A stretch of DNA of 64,000 nt from positions 1 to 64,000 of the forward strand of contig JAGVSM010004270.1 in NCBI GenBank assembly GCA_022494885.1, read 5' to 3'. Below are positions 1 through 10,874 of this stretch, one piece after another. This DNA is from Micrasema longulum. Lineage: Eukaryota > Arthropoda > Insecta > Trichoptera > Brachycentridae. The stretch's first letter is position 1. Every line of letters begins with the position of its first letter. The position numbers and the translations under genes were made by a program. The notes below the pieces were generated by a model, which was given only the letters and a program-made list of their open reading frames with translations, was not told the DNA's origin and ran no database searches.

Positions 1-39
1 GTCCTTTGTCTACAAAATTTGGACAAACTCAAAATATTG
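1..39. mobile_element. MITE-A terminal fragment
   Basis: The window opens inside the end of a repeat found about eighteen times here. The outer end reads, on the other strand, CAATATTTTGAGTTTGTCC, followed by a small hairpin with TTTGTC and GACAAA arms. The same end is seen at 18779, 21075, 53735 and 57150. Only the terminal 39 bases are in view, so the rest of the copy lies upstream of the window. Confidence 0.6.
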
Positions 40-483
40 TTTATTCTGTTTATGTAACTACGTGTTCTATCGCGTGTATGTTATGGCCCTTTTGGCGTTA
101 ACAATAAATAAATAGCCAACTTTAAGGACATGTAATTATTGTAAAGAAACATTGTGGCTATGTAAGTATATAATATGTAATAAGGGGTATTACGATTTAT
201 TACATATTACATAATATTATGTATAATGTACATATTTCCGGAGATAAAAGTTGACAAAGCATTTCGCTTTGTGGGGAAATACGCTATAAGGAAAGTAAGC
301 AATCCTAATAATGATTATTATTGTCATCTCAAATATTATCCCAATCCTGCCTCTATTTTTTTATTTATTAAATTTTTTTTTTAGGAATATTGTTATACGT
401 GTGAAAAAGAATCAGAATCTCCGGACGAGTGCTTTCGACTCGATTACCGCTCTCAGGTAAAAATACTGAATGAGCAAATCGAG

Positions 484-830
484 ATACATCTGCCTCGTAG
501 TGTTTTGGTTGGCGCGTTTACCTACCATGCTTGTGGTCCCGGGTTCGCTTCTTGGGAAGGTCGGCATGAAAAATTCATTAACAAGGTGGTTTTACAGAGC
601 AATATTTCTTGTTTGTCATCAAACAAAGGCAATACGGTTGGCTGGCCCATATATTGCGGATGCCTTGACCACGCTAGCCTGCTTTACAAGACATCAGGTT
701 TTCGACGTCCTGGACGTCCGCTGTTAGCTGTTCGTCGCAGTTCATATGTGCTACAGGATGCCAACCTGACTTGAGAGGATACACAAGAGCTGGCTGGAGA
801 ATCTTCGTGGACACGGAATGATGAATATGA
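484..830 (+). mobile_element. Retroposon with tRNA-like head and LINE/SINE-type body
   Basis: Bases 487-550 resemble the tRNA-derived head of SINE-A at 9572: a cctcgtagtg start, cctaccatgc, and a box-B-like segment around gggttcgcttc. Downstream sequence (about 640-780) matches the reverse complement of 39080-39200, so a second retroposon body is attached or inserted. The two short open frames at 470-774 follow from this repeat and are not taken as genes. Confidence 0.5.
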
Positions 831-1094
831 GATATTATTTATTATTTGCTGACAAAATTTATATAACTCAGAGATATTTATAGATTACATAATTGGAACT
901 GTGAAATATTTTTAAAAAAATGTCTGTAACAGGCGCAAAGACCGTGACAAGAAAGGAATTTTTTTATGTTTTAACATTGGTTGATTGCTGAGATTTTAAC
1001 CTTAAATATTTACCTAACTATCCATGTAGAATTGACCGTTCAATCATCAGTAATATTGCCTCTGTTGGAATGATGTGAAATGATGTTACTTATA

Positions 1095-1205
1095 TCTGAC
1101 CCTGGCGCACAGGTGCTGGCATCTGACAGAGATGCCTGGAAGCTCTTTGTGGACATCATCATACTCCAATTCGGGAGTGGACATGGGATGATAGTGGTGA
1201 TGATT
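1095..1205 (+). mobile_element. Retroposon 3' end
   Basis: The segment matching gcctggaagctctttgtgg and gagtggacatgggatgat ends in a gatgatagtggtgatga run. It matches the reverse complement of 38955-39060, which has the same order of blocks. This marks the 3' end of a non-autonomous or 5'-truncated retroposon. No coding sequence is recognisable. Confidence 0.45.
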
Positions 1206-1209
1206 TAAA

Positions 1210-2490
1210 CGGGAGGGGTTTGATTTTTTACAGGATAAGCAGAATAAAATTAAACATTTTAAACTATGATACTTGGTAGTTATTTAAGGTTTCTTAAAAT
1301 AAATAAATAAATATACATTAATTATAAAGTTAATTAAAATTTATTAATAAATTAATTATAATTTATTTTTATAATGGTATATGAGCTCAGTAATAGGGTT
1401 CCTAATTTCTCTCTAACATAAGCCCCTGTTATCGACACATACTGATACGAACGAAGGACGTAGGTGTATATGTTCACATTATTAAAATCTTGGCAAAAGT
1501 TCAAAAGCTTTGAACTTAATTGGTATAATAAAAGATGTCATACTCTCCCCGTAGAAATATCTTCCTTCCTAGGAAGCTGAGCAAAGATTGCTCATTATCA
1601 GATAGATCCAAGTTACTTTAATAGAATTTCCATTCGAGTAAATCTGCGCTTTCAGAAGGATTTGTAAAGATAATATTCTTCATAATTAAATTATCAACCG
1701 TAGAAGTATTCCTATCAAACATAAATGAGTATTCAAATTGATTAATTAATCAATTATCTAAAAGGATCCAGACTTAATTAATTAAATGTGATGTAATTCA
1801 CAAGTTTACTAATTGCGATGTTCTCAAGGAAATTATTTTTAAGTCTGGCTATCTACCTCATTAATTTGTGTATAACATAAACAAAAAAGTTAAAGAATTA
1901 TACAAAATAAAATATTTTGGAATGATGGTATTTTTAAAATAAAGAAAATTGAATATTAAATAAAAAAAAAAAAATCTTAATATGTACAGCATATCAATTT
2001 ATTCATATTTTTAAAGCAGGCGCAAAAGAGAAAATCTTTTTATCGATAGCTTTGCCATATCTTCCTGAAATCACGTATTAACATGTCGGTAGATAGAGAT
2101 AGTAGAAAAATTAATTACACCCTCTCGATAAATACCGACAAAGATATCGTTTGTAGAACATACCATATTCATGTTAAAATGGTTACATATTCAAAAAATA
2201 AGTAACATATAACAATATCTTAAATGGAAGTCAATGTCATAAAATATAATTTTATGTAAAACAAAAATAATTTTAAGATGCACTCGTATCAGAAAGCACG
2301 TTCGTTAAATGATTTATAGATAACTATCCCAAGTGTTATGAATACAATTTTTTATATTTTTATCAAAGATAAAGACTTGATTTCTTATTGTTTATTTTAC
2401 AGAACTAAGAAGTCGACAATGATATAATAACACAAAAAAGATACGGTTTAAAGACAGACCAGCGAAGTTTCTACATAAAAATCATACATA
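1210..2490. other. A+T-rich stretch, nothing recognised
   Basis: No open frame of interest, no inverted repeat and no similarity to other parts of the window was seen. Homopolymer A and T runs and TTAATTAA-like words dominate. Confidence 0.4.
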
Positions 2491-2504
2491 TTAATTTGTG
2501 GTAC

Positions 2505-2610
2505 AACAAAAGGGTGTGTTTATGTGTATTTGTATGAGAGTAAGTGTAGAGGTGTGTTTGTGTGTATTTGTGTGGGAGTAAGTGTTCAGGTGTGTGTAAG
2601 TGTGAGCATC
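2505..2610. repeat. Degenerate GT-rich tandem repeat
   Basis: Blocks of the form gtgtgtttatgtgtatttg followed by gagagtaagtgt recur about every 40 bases, in two to three degenerate copies. This is a simple-sequence region. Confidence 0.6.
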
Positions 2611-2892
2611 ATTAAATAGCAAGTGGGATCGTATCGCAGCAGAAAGAATGAGTCTTAATTTATTTTAAAATAAATTAAGGGGCGTGTTAAATATATCAAT
2701 AGATGAAAAAAAAGCATTATAGTTGGAGCAAGAACAATAGAGGAAAGAGTGTTGTGCGTAGTTAGTGCTACAGACTGCCAGATGGAATAAATACTTATTT
2801 CTTGTCACGCGAAAGGGGACATTCAGATTAATTTTGGAGAGTAGGTTAAAAGAGTCTACTTTATTATTTAATAATTTATATAAATAGCTTAA

Positions 2893-3048
2893 TTTAAATT
2901 AATTTATTCAAATATTGAAGTTTTCAGACTGTTTCCTAAAAGTCGTAAATGACTTGTGCTGGAAAAATGGAAATCGAGTTGTGGTAGATGGAATTTGAAC
3001 CTCGGATCTTTGGTCCTTGAGTCACAGGACCACAAACCGGTTCAAAAA
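2893..3048 (-). mobile_element. SINE-C copy, tRNA-derived
   Basis: On the minus strand the copy reads gaaccggtttgtggtcctgt, then a box-B-like gatccgaggttcaaattcc, then a body with ccagcacaagtcatttacga and a tail caatatttgaataaat. The same order is seen at 10204-10375 and 31725-31890. The head has recognisable pol III box-like segments but cannot fold as a complete tRNA. The copy abuts the Helitron that starts at 3054. Confidence 0.65.
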
Positions 3049-3053
3049 TGTAA

Positions 3054-3392
3054 TCCATATTCATACTAATATTATATATTTAATGCGAATGTGTGTTTTT
3101 TTGTTTGTGTTTCTTCCACGTCGTACCGGAGGGACCGATCGACGTGATTTTCTTGTCGAGAAAATTCTTGGTGATAATCAAATTAATATTATAACAAGAT
3201 AATGGTGATACGTAGCCATAGACTAAGAGATCGTCGTATTTCTTGCGTAGCGATAGTTGGAAGACCGGGAATCTATACAGGATACTTTTTAACCCAAAAA
3301 AAATGATTCCTTATGGCAAATTCTTATTGTTAAATAACAAAACTAATTAAAAACCAAATTTCTTCCTTACAGAAGCCGTGGGTAAAAGCTAA
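3054..3392 (+). mobile_element. Short non-autonomous Helitron
   Basis: The 5' end is TCCATATTCATACTAATATT, followed by atgcgaatgtgtgttttttt, the cacgtcgtaccggagggac block, and ggatactttttaaccc. The 3' end is gccgtgggtaaaagCTAA followed by T. This order is well known from insect Helitron-type repeats: a 5' TC, a 3' CTRR, and insertion between A and T (A3053 and T3393 here). There is no Rep/helicase coding capacity at about 340 bp. The 3' hairpin is degraded. Confidence 0.6.
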
Positions 3393-3689
3393 TCTTTTAC
3401 AACTTAGACCGGGTCGTTTGACCATTACTAATAATAGTTAAAAACTAAAAGTAATAGTTTAATGATTTTGATAAAAATACGGGAGTTAAAATCTTACAAA
3501 CAAATAATGAAGGGTTAAAAGTAAATGATATGGAAATATTTTACGTTAGAAAAGCTTTAAAAATAATAGTCCTTTGATCAATAATCAAACAACCTTTCAA
3601 TATAGCCCGTTATACGATGTTCCATTGTTACAGTCACCCTAAACCTATTAAATTCAAGCTCCTCCTTCTTTTTTTTTTTTTTTTTAAAT

Positions 3690-4250
3690 ATATTTGGACC
3701 CCTGTATTTAGTAGCCTTACGTGTCATGTACAAGGCTAAGGTACTCAGAAAAAATCGTTTTTGTTTGTCTTGATTGATCACTGATTTTGGTTTATTACCT
3801 TTATGAGTCAAATCACCATTGTTGCAAAGTTCAAGAACAATGGCGCGTGATAACTACTTTTTACTACAGTGTGGATATCTGTTAAGGATATTCCATCTTT
3901 CCTGCATTCTGCTTCAAGATTATGGCGTTGCAAACTGAAAAATGGGCACTGAAATAACAGATGTTCTATACTCTGTGAAGAAATATCATCGCATGGACAA
4001 TAGTCATCATTCCTTAATTTAAACCTATATAGATAACTTCTCATAGCTCCGTGTCCGGTAAAAATTTGGGTCGTTTCGAAAGTACTTTGGTGATGATGAC
4101 GGAAGTTTGCTGCATCAGCCAGCGTTGGGAAAAACATTTTAGTGATTTTACCTGCAGAAGAAGCGCGGTAATGATCCTCCCAACGCTGCTGCGTATTTTG
4201 TTTTATACAGCGTTTAGCAAAGCTAAGGGGAAATTCTGAGAAGAAGCTCC
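3690..4250 (-). mobile_element. R1-type LINE, 3' end with RNase H tail and zinc-knuckle-like C-terminus
   Basis: On the minus strand a frame open from about 4240 to 3808 encodes a C-terminal piece. It contains QRWEDHYRAS, then HGAMRSYLYRFKLRNDDYCP, CDDISSQSIEHLLFQCPFFS and LFLNFATMVI. The spacing of Cys and His (CPCDD...IEHLLFQC) is typical of the C-terminus of R1-clade pol proteins. The stop after FATMVI replaces a Gly seen in sister tails at 6097 and 8178, which read on to VINQNQ. The 3' untranslated part runs to an A-rich end near 3690. The copy is 5'-truncated and inactive. Confidence 0.75.
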
Positions 4251-4314
4251 TCCTTCTATCTCCTCTCCTTTTTTATAACTATTTTTTAAACAAAATAAAA
4301 TATTTTTATTATCT

Positions 4315-4545
4315 AATCAGTGCATGTTAGTCTTAATCAGTGCATGTGCTTATTACAATGCATGTCGTGTTGGTTTTATATTTTTGTGCAACAACTATGG
4401 TGAAGGTGTAAAGTGGGTTTTGCATATTGATTTAATTGGTGTCCTGACAAAGACACGGTTACGTCTTGAAACCGGTAGATATAGAAAAGTCGGCAAGTGG
4501 TTATGTACAAATATTGAGTAACATTTAGTAAAATGTTTGTTAATA
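4315..4545 (+). mobile_element. Hammerhead-bearing short repeat, copy 1
   Basis: This copy shares blocks with 16366-16590 and, inverted, with 14790-14970: atcagtgcatgt, a tatttttgtgcaacaac block, gtgaaggtgtaa, the ribozyme-like core, then agtcggcaagtggttat. There is no coding capacity; the short open frame at 4324-4521 is incidental. The length of about 200-230 bp, one ribozyme motif per copy and dispersal resemble animal retrozymes or solo terminal repeats of Penelope-like elements. Confidence 0.6.
4437..4482 (+). ncRNA. Hammerhead-like motif, decayed
   Basis: The order is CTGACAA, stem II arms around gacacggttacgtct, then GAAA, ACCGGT and A. Compared with the intact copy at 14859-14905, the core CTGACGA has become CTGACAA, changing the invariant G8, and stem II has mismatches. 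Self-cleavage is therefore unlikely. The self-complementary ACCGGT stem III is kept. Confidence 0.55.
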
Positions 4546-4587
4546 ATACGAGTATAATGTCAATTTTAAAAACAGAGTTTTTTTATA

Positions 4588-5060
4588 AGCAAATTACAAC
4601 AGAGGTGGAGAACACTTAAAGGAAGGGGATATGGAAGTATATGTATTTACATGGCTTATGACCTGTCATTAGCTGGTTTAAGTGGCCACTTTACACACTG
4701 TGCAACATTCACCGTTTTGCCTGTGTTTGAAAATATTGGAATATGGTTCAATTCTGCTGACTTTAGTGAAGTTAAAGAGCGGAAACCTTTATTGTTGTGA
4801 AGAGATTCATCTGGTTGAATTATTTTACATACTAGGCAACGTCTGAAAGTCGCCGACGCTGATTCTTTTGTATGAAAAAAAAAATATGTTTTCAATACTT
4901 TTAATACAATTTTTGATTTATAACTATTACTAATGATCAAATAACCCGGTCTTGATGTATTTTTGATTGATTCTTTTGTTTCCTGTAAATTATAAAATGT
5001 AAGGACCTTTTCCCAAATCCAATTGGTACTGATTTGTTTAGACAATAACAGTTTTCAAAG
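4588..5060 (+). mobile_element. MITE-A copy, decayed
   Basis: The copy carries aaattacaacagaggtgga, the gacctgtcattagctgg and gtggccactttacacactg blocks, gaagttaaagagc and actaggcaacgtc, in the order seen in other MITE-A copies. Clear ends are missing on both sides. The minus-strand frame of 129 codons at 4656-5045 is read as a chance frame in the repeat, because other copies carry shifts and stops in the same place. Confidence 0.6.
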
Positions 5061-5335
5061 TCAGATGTCAAAGTTTTGATATGTTTATTGTTTCTCTGTT
5101 TTATGATTTCGAATAACGACTTCCTTCCGTCTTCCAGAATGAAATTGGAAAAGTTATTTAATTTATGAATAGTAAAAATGTACCTTGGAAAATCTAGATT
5201 CCTTATTATATTATTATAGCTTTGAACTGTAATGAAAGTCGTTGCTTTTCTGTATTTTTTTTCTTGGAATATTGGAATATGAATGGTTTATTTAATGAAA
5301 TAAATGTTAAACAACTTTGTTTAACCACTTATTTT

Positions 5336-5385
5336 TCTATCGACCGGTTTCAAAGCTACACAAGATTCTTTACCAAGGTACTCGC
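5336..5385 (-). ncRNA. Hammerhead-like motif, PLE type, decayed
   Basis: On the minus strand it reads accttggtaaag, then gctttGAAACCGGTC and gat. It is followed by aaaaataagtggttaaac, which matches the sequence after the motif at 52931-52966 behind a PLE coding end. The CTGANGA core is lost here, so activity is not expected. The shared 3' flank ties the motif to the PLE family. Confidence 0.45.
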
Positions 5386-5520
5386 ATATTTAAATTATGA
5401 ATTCTGATTGATTGATTTGGCGTTAATTTTGTATAATTCCATATTCAAACTTAGAATATAAGAAATAAAACATTGATTTGAGTCTACTGAACACTTGATT
5501 TTATTTTTACAAATACAAAA

Positions 5521-5566
5521 AATTCGTGACAATTGTTTCGACTTGTTAAGGCATTTTCAAACGAAT
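5521..5566 (-). ncRNA. Second hammerhead-like motif on the same strand
   Basis: On the minus strand the motif is attcgt, TTGAAAA, tgcc...agtc, GAAA, CAATTG, TC, acgaat. Stem I arms attcgt and acgaat pair over six bases. Stem III would be the self-complementary ACAATTGT. The first core base is T instead of C, so the copy is probably inactive. It lies about 185 bases upstream of the motif at 5336-5385 in the same orientation. Confidence 0.4.
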
Positions 5567-5809
5567 GTGAATATTAGATGGATTGAATGTCCTTATATAC
5601 TTATATAATTCATGGTACTTTAGTAAAAAATAAAAACAATCTTATAAAATATAGCATGTACATTGTAGGAAAAACCAATATAGTTAAGGGCAAGGCTTAG
5701 TGTTTTATTGGTAATGGAGAATTTGGGTATTTATATTTGAATTTCGGAAAAATTTATAACAAAGTACTTACTAAAACTTATTTTTCTTAACAATCAAATC
5801 AAAATCATG

Positions 5810-5905
5810 CAAAAATCACTGCTCTAGTGCCATAATCCAGAGAGAAAATACGGGAATACGTGTACATGAAGAAAAGTCAGACTGCGTTTTACCCTAAGCC
5901 CTCTA
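5810..5905 (+). repeat. Dispersed repeat D
   Basis: The block actgctctagtgccataat followed by gagaaaatacggg recurs at 51300-51390 and inverted at 57500-57600. No ends, coding sequence or class could be assigned. The rest of 5570-6090 shows nothing recognisable. Confidence 0.45.
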
Positions 5906-6096
5906 AAATTATGACACTCAACTCATGCACGCGAATTTAGAATTTAGAATTTGTAGTATGTAGTACTGGGAACCACGTTGAGTTTAATTTAAGCCCGTCG
6001 TCTTTGTTTATGTTATTTGGGTGTCTGTGTATTTTAATTGCGTCTTTTATTATTCATGTACTGTAATTACTGGGTTTATGTCAAATTTTTTTGACT

Positions 6097-6255
6097 TTGC
6101 AACAATGGTGATTGGACTCATAAAGGTAATAAACCAAAATCAGTGATCGAACATCCCATTTCCAAGACAAACAAAAACGGTTTTTTCCGAGTACCTTAGC
6201 TTTGTACATGACACGTAAGGCTATTTAATACAGGGGTCAAAATATATTTAAAAAA
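6097..6255 (+). mobile_element. R1-type LINE tail, copy 2
   Basis: The segment starts in the last codons of the same LINE as 3690-4250 (FATMVIGLIKVINQNQ) and runs through acatgacacgtaaggctatt to an A-rich end. It is strongly 5'-truncated and close in sequence to 8178-8350. Confidence 0.65.
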
Positions 6256-6714
6256 AATATATATGTATATTTGTAATACAATTTCTGAACAGGACAACAA
6301 AATGTGACGAGAATATGTGTAATGAATATATATGACTCCATTTGTGTTGGTATATCCATAGTTTTGAATAAGGAGTGTGGTTTATGAAGTGATGTGTGCA
6401 AAATGGGTTTTTTGTTTTACATGTTTTTTTTTTCAAAAAGAGTCTAAATATTATTAATAAAAGCCAAATGCGAAAGGCTTCATATTATTGTCAATGAGAC
6501 ACAGCTTTCGTTTCTAGCGAAGGGGTGAGTCGTTAAAAAAGTCAAGATCGTAAATCTTCACAAATTTGGAAAAATTACTAATTGCTCTTCCTAAGAACGA
6601 TTTTTTAATAAAAAAATCTAACCGCAATAAAGATTCCCAATAAAATTTACTCCAAATTATGCACTGAATCTAATGTAAAAAATATTTATCTTTCTTCTTG
6701 GGGCTTTGTATAAT

Positions 6715-7005
6715 TTTTCTTGTATTTATTTATTTATTCACATTCTTTCTATTATAAACTAGAATTCATAATAAAAATAATGTAACCTCTCTGGGGTTAC
6801 CCGTGCCGAGGACGCTTAAGAATATACCTTTTAACAATATTTTTACATTAGAGAATAAACAATGAAGACTAACTTAATAAACAGAGATAATTAACAAAAT
6901 GTTCAGACAGTTTTAAGCACTACGTATTTATGTTTGTAATTAATTTATATCATATATATTATTTATATTACAAAACGCACAATGAAAGAACAAAAACATA
7001 ACATA
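6715..7005 (-). mobile_element. LINE 3' tail, inverted relative to 24225-24800
   Basis: The copy matches the reverse complement of 24225-24306 plus 24603-24800, including the ggggttacccgtgccgagg block and the tttatttatttattca end. It preserves the uninterrupted sequence into which the PLE fragment at 24307-24602 was inserted, so it serves as the empty-site reference. No coding part remains. Confidence 0.6.
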
Positions 7006-7319
7006 AGCCATAGATTTGTGCAGCAGTTGATTCAATATTGGTTTAGGCGAATGAGACAATCCATTTTACTTCCACCTAAATTCACTATCCATTTTTTATA
7101 GCCTGTTTGAACGTTTTCTTGTTACTAATTGTTTTAATAGATAGTGGAAGTGGATAGTGGAATAATTTTGAAATCAGTAAATTCACATTTTGTTAACCTA
7201 AGAACAAGCTCTTGTCAAGTTGGGCGGCAGATTGTGAATTACAAATGATAAAAAAAACGAAATAATGTTAATTATTGTTTTTCCTTATTTTTTTTGTTTC
7301 TTTTAAATTATTGTTACTA

Positions 7320-7640
7320 CTTTTTTCATGTCGGAATGAGGAACTTTAGCCTTATGGGAAATTGGATACAAAAAATGTTTTCTTGCGCGCAGTAAAAATT
7401 AGAGCATTAAATTGTATGGCAAAATTTTTGAAAATGTACGAGAAAAAAATTAAAAATATTTTAATACAATTAATAAATCAATAAAAACGCACTATTTTGA
7501 ACGACGTCACTTGTTTATATGAACCAGCAAATGATGAGAGAGCTCTGAAGGATATCTGGTTTGCTTACCGTAAGCGAACCAATCGGAAGAACTGATAGAA
7601 GAACCTCTGACGTCAAATGCGGAGTTATTTCAGCAATACA
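7320..7640 (+). repeat. Dispersed element C, copy 1
   Basis: The blocks ggaatgaggaactttagcc, aatgtacgagaaaaaa, atatgaaccagc, aggatatctggtttgc and agaacctctgacgtcaaat recur inverted at 22622-22950. A weaker relative lies at 39655-39900. It is about 320 bp long with no coding sequence, so probably a non-autonomous transposon. Terminal repeats could not be fixed. Confidence 0.5.
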
Positions 7641-7644
7641 GAAC

Positions 7645-8172
7645 TTTATTTATTTGTTAATTTACACGCCCTATGGGCTTTAACATATTTTAGAAATTAC
7701 ATTTAAGTGCAGCAGTGAAACATGAGTATGTAAATTTAGTTAAAATTAAAGATAACATAAGAAAAGCTAAAAGATACAATAATAAGTAAAAATCAGGAAA
7801 TGTACCAACATTGGTATAGGGTACATAGAAAAATATTTAAAAAATTTACAAATGAAAACATACACGCATACATATACATACATATAAGTTTATACATTAT
7901 TATAGAGATACACGAGAAAAAAAAAAGTAAATAAAGAAAAATATTAAGAAATTTTACACAAATTAATTTATAACCTTTTGAATACTTAACCTATATTTAT
8001 ATAAAGACAGACAAAATATATCAACTTCACCATACTCGTTACCTAGCCGGTGTAGTCTAGGTATTGGTGAATTGTAATAATAATTGTGACTGCCAGGAGA
8101 TTAAAAAAATAACGTTAGCTGCCGAGTATTTCGAAGAGGTAAAAATCATAGCGTTGATAGTACGATATATAC
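7645..8172 (-). mobile_element. L-delta LINE 3' end
   Basis: On the minus strand a short coding end reads SHNYYYNSPIPRLHRLGNEY then GEVDIF, with a stop soon after. A long A+T-rich 3' part follows, then a cccatagggcg block and an aaataaata tail at the left edge. A paralogue lies at 15756-16345 with the same motif. The motif is a typical C-terminus of insect LINE pol proteins; the exact clade is open. Confidence 0.6.
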
Positions 8173-8177
8173 GTGTG

Positions 8178-8350
8178 CCATTGTTCTTGAACTTTGCAAC
8201 AATGGTGATTGGACTCATAAAGGTAATAAACCAAAATCAGTGATCAATCAAGACAAACAAAAACGATTTTTTTTGAGTACCTCAGCCTTGTACATGACAC
8301 GTAAGGCTACTAAATACAGGGGTCCAAATATATATTTTAAAAAAAAGTAC
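8178..8350 (+). mobile_element. R1-type LINE tail, copy 3
   Basis: The copy starts with codons for PLFLNFATMVIGLIKVINQN and a stop, then the acatgacacgtaaggctact block and an A-rich end. It confirms the true C-terminus of the R1-type family of 3690-4250. Confidence 0.7.
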
Positions 8351-8439
8351 GAAATATATTTGGAAAAGCTTAAAAATTGGGTTAGTTTAATAGTCTATTA
8401 ACAAATAAAAAAGTTTAATAAAGACACTGAACTTCCTAA

Positions 8440-8740
8440 TTAGTTAGCGAATTGCGGTTATGCTATCCGCAAAGCGTCCCGCGTGTGCAGCGCCGTGCAT
8501 TCGGACACCCTTAATAAGAAATAGGTGTCGGGTTTCCGCATCAAACCGTGGCGCTATTACCACCATAATGATGACGAGATCGTATAATTAGGTGCTCCAA
8601 ATTGACTTCGCCTCTGCATCGGGCGCCCCCAACCGGGCGCATTGTATCGATTTTCTTTTCGGCATACGACCCCCTAACCCTCCTAGAGAACCCCCTAGCG
8701 TCGTCAGCCAGCTCAATTTTTTTATAATTTACCACACATT
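8440..8740. other. GC-rich island without assigned function
   Basis: This segment is clearly richer in G+C and CpG than its surroundings (blocks such as gtgtgcagcgccgtgc and gggcgcccccaaccgggcgc). The minus strand carries a 64-codon open frame at 8541-8735 containing GARCRGEVNLEHLIIRSRHH. It could be a degraded 5' region of a retroelement or part of an exon. No family was recognised. Confidence 0.35.
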
Positions 8741-9570
8741 AAGAAATTAACCAATGCATTATTGCAAGTGCTTTGTTAACACAAAAAAGTAATAAAAAAT
8801 AACACTAATATATATTTTTTTCATGGTCTTTATCCAATAAAATATACACATTATTACAATATTAATACGTTATGCAGAAAACAAAGTATTAAAACATATT
8901 TTGTCCCGATAAACTATTCAATAATAGTTTGTCATCGGGTGCTCAGATATTAGTTTTAATTAAAAATCAAACAAAAAATTACAGACATAATACTGTACAC
9001 GTATGAAATAATGAACATATATTATTTTATTTTTAATGCTTTGAAAAATATTATTAAGACGAAAAAACTCAATAAAAACAATAAAACCAGAAACACGTGC
9101 AAGTAAAGCGGCTGTCAAAAACTAACTGAACATTCAAAATGGCCGAACTAGTCTGCTTAAGTTAGAGACATGAGTGCCAGCATAACGCCACAAAAAATCG
9201 AAAATCAAATGTACGTAACCCACGGAAATTCAAAATTTGCGATACTTTTTGAACAAACTGCATTTATGTATTTTTTATACATTTATTTTTCTCTTTCTAC
9301 AACTATCATAAACATTTAAACATGTCTTAGATTCCTAAACTATTTCTTTAATTGCAAGTTTAGAGTTGATTTGACTAGTGTGAAAAATGTCAACACAACT
9401 GATCTGGTTCCCTAAGGCAATGCATTCTATGCAATCTTTAAAATTTGAATTAATAGCATAATTTTTGCAGCAATTTCTAAATGAAATGACACAATGTCTA
9501 GCAGCTCTAACAGGTATTAAATATATCTAAAATAAATTAGGGTATGGCGTATTAAATATATTTAGTCGGC
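8741..9570. other. A+T-rich stretch, nothing recognised
   Basis: No coding similarity, clear inverted repeat or copy of a named family was seen. Confidence 0.4.
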
Positions 9571-9571
9571 C

Positions 9572-9830
9572 TCGTGGTGTTATGGTCAACACGTTTGCCT
9601 ACCATGCATGAGGTCTCGGGTTTGATTACTTACACGGTTGATGTGAAATATTTATTAAAAAAAGGTCCTTTCACACCAGAATATTTCATAGATCCTAGAC
9701 TGGTACCTGAAGCGTAATACTGATCACCTTACCTTCATGTAACAAAAATGATCAAGATACGCTGCGATTGGTATACCGATGCAGTGCCCTATGCACCATT
9801 AGGTGCGGAAAGAGAATGATGATGATGTAT
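9572..9830 (+). mobile_element. SINE-A, near full length
   Basis: The tRNA-derived head reads ggcctcgtggtgttatggtc, cctaccatgcatgaggtc and a box-B-like tcgggtttgattact. The body includes agaatatttcatagatcc, acctgaagcgtaatactgat, cgatgcagtgccctatgcac and ggtgcggaaagag, then a gatgatgatg tail. The same structure is seen inverted at 63690-63956 and in pieces at 16925, 25590 and 42195. Confidence 0.75.
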
Positions 9831-10203
9831 TAAATATAATGAACAAGTTTTGCATAGCAATAATTCGCAAGGATTTAGGTATAATTTTAAATCAAATGAT
9901 AAAAAAGCATAGACGATTGCAGAAATAGAGAACGTATATATACATATATATGTATGAGTATTTTCAGAATCCCAATTCTGATTCTGCGGCTCGACCATTC
10001 GTGCGTTTGTTTTCTCGGCTTCAGTTCGTTAAGTTTTTACTTAACACCCTTTGACATTCACAACCCTTACCAGTAACCACACACCCTCTACACAGAATTA
10101 TATTCATGTAGTGTTTTCAATGTTTGATTGAAAATAGGTTCTATCAAAAGGCAACCCGAATATATTTCTATCAGTGTGGGAAAATCTATACATTATTTTG
10201 GAG

Positions 10204-10375
10204 ATATCATTACCGGGTTGTGGTCCCGTGACTAGAGTCGCGGACTCACGGATCAGAGGTCCGAGATTCGCACCCTGCTCTACCTCAACTTGGTTCCCAT
10301 TTTCTAATGTAGAGTTATTTACAACTTGTTGGAAATGGTCCCCTAAATGCAAATATTTGAGTAAATCGTAAAAAC
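10204..10375 (+). mobile_element. SINE-C, full length
   Basis: The head reads accgggttgtggtcccgtga, then gcggactcacg and a box-B-like ggtccgagattcgcaccc. The body has tctaatgtagagttattt and acttgttggaaatggtc, and the tail is aatatttgagtaaat. Both strands carry short open frames here (10104-10371) that follow from the SINE and are not genes. Confidence 0.7.
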
Positions 10376-10384
10376 GCGAACCAT

Positions 10385-10595
10385 ATCACATACAACATTC
10401 CAAAACGACACAAGGACAATCGGGATTAAATCAGGGACTGAAATTATACAATACACTACTAGACAAAACTAAACAAAAGACTCGGACAAAGTTTTCAAAA
10501 GATGTAAAAAATATATTAACAACAGAGAATAAATAAAAAAATTATATATTATTTTTGTAAAATGAATGTAATAATCCGTAAGGGTTGATAAATAA
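10385..10595 (+). mobile_element. L-gamma LINE 3' end
   Basis: After a shift the plus strand encodes GLKLYNTLLDKTKQKTRTKF then SKDVKNIL and a stop. This closely parallels 36385-36636 on the minus strand (GLKLYNKLPDKTKQKTQTTF). The 3' part shares the block ccgtaagggtt and ends in A-rich sequence. It is a Jockey-like pol C-terminus, 5'-truncated. Confidence 0.65.
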
Positions 10596-10874
10596 ATTTT
10601 CAAATAAAAAAAAAAACATTTTATTTAAAAAAAGGTTTGAATGAAGTGACACTTTTTGGAAAAAAGTTTTTTTTTTAATGAATATAAAGTGTATTAGAAA
10701 GTTAATTTTATTCGTTGTAATCTTATTAATCCACGCCTTATGTCTAAATATGGCGATTATGCCCGACTCCAGGCGTGGCTCATGTAAAAAACATTTTTGT
10801 ATTTTTTTCATACATTTTCAAGAAACTTTGCCGTACGATCTAAAGACTATGGGCAAACAAAATAAGTGTTGAAC

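Noticed and set aside
4656..5045. Conserved peptide QCVKWPLKPANDRS in MITE-A frames as a possible real protein
   Set aside because: It recurs only because the DNA repeat recurs; frames are not preserved between copies and synonymous-only change was not evident.
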